A program made the translations under genes and the position numbers. A stretch of DNA of 64,000 bases from Chitinophaga pinensis (GTDB lineage Bacteria; Bacteroidota; Bacteroidia; Chitinophagales; UBA10324): the NCBI GenBank assembly GCA_945892775.1, contig CAMDDP010000010.1, positions 1 to 64,000 on the forward strand. The letters run 5' to 3'. The first letter of the stretch is position 1, and every line of letters starts with the position of its first letter. The notes beneath the pieces are model-generated. The model was not told the origin of the DNA and did no database searches. It saw nothing but the letters and a program-made list of their open reading frames with translations. Shown in pieces: positions 63,999-64,000 of this stretch.

Positions 63999-64000
63999 CA

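Overview
The window is a 64 kb chromosomal segment of a low-GC member of the Bacteroidota. The evidence is the set of type IX secretion (T9SS) cargo proteins, a PorV/PorQ-family protein, an SprE/PorW-like lipoprotein, large CarboxypepD_reg/TonB-dependent receptors, and promoters of the Bacteroidota form TTG-N19-TAnnTTTG. Genus and order cannot be fixed by reading; a Chitinophagia/Sphingobacteriia-like lineage is only a guess. No tRNA, rRNA, CRISPR array, insertion sequence or prophage was recognised.

Layout. (1) 1-9201: 3' part of greA, then a three-gene minus-strand operon: TonB-dependent receptor, 1242-residue secreted protein, PorV/PorQ-like protein. (2) 9308-19660: a 2-hydroxyacid dehydrogenase behind rsmA, priA, a PaaN-type dehydrogenase, a T9SS cargo protein, a GT-C/TPR membrane protein, a small lipoprotein and an orphan T9SS sorting-domain fragment. 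(3) 19729-46796: the str-S10-spc-alpha ribosomal superoperon on the minus strand. It is cut into separate units, most with a recognisable promoter and/or terminator: rpsL-rpsG-fusA; rpsJ to rpsN; rpsH to rplO; secY-map plus a small Rof-like gene; infA-rpmJ-rpsM-rpsK-rpsD-rpoA-rplQ. Genes that do not belong to the ancestral cluster lie in three of the gaps: an XRE/S24 regulator, a TonB-dependent receptor, and a group with mscL, an outer-membrane beta-barrel protein and a dockerin-bearing T9SS protein. (4) 46930-53645: aminopeptidase P, a gene relic next to a REP-like hairpin, pssA, purS, an M28 peptidase, then SprT, an AtpI-like protein, AtpZ, bactofilin and an M23 peptidase. (5) 53943-63998: SprE/PorW-like lipoprotein, PBP1A, a T9SS-exported alpha/beta hydrolase, a cold-shock/S1 RNA-binding protein and an ABC-F ATPase.

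Much of the window is translation, transcription and cell-envelope housekeeping. Its less ordinary content is the split ribosomal superoperon, the receptor/cargo/PorV-like operon, the XRE/S24 regulator with an inverted repeat ahead of it, and three gene relics of surface or secreted proteins. I found no convincing candidate for a wholly new defence or mobile system.
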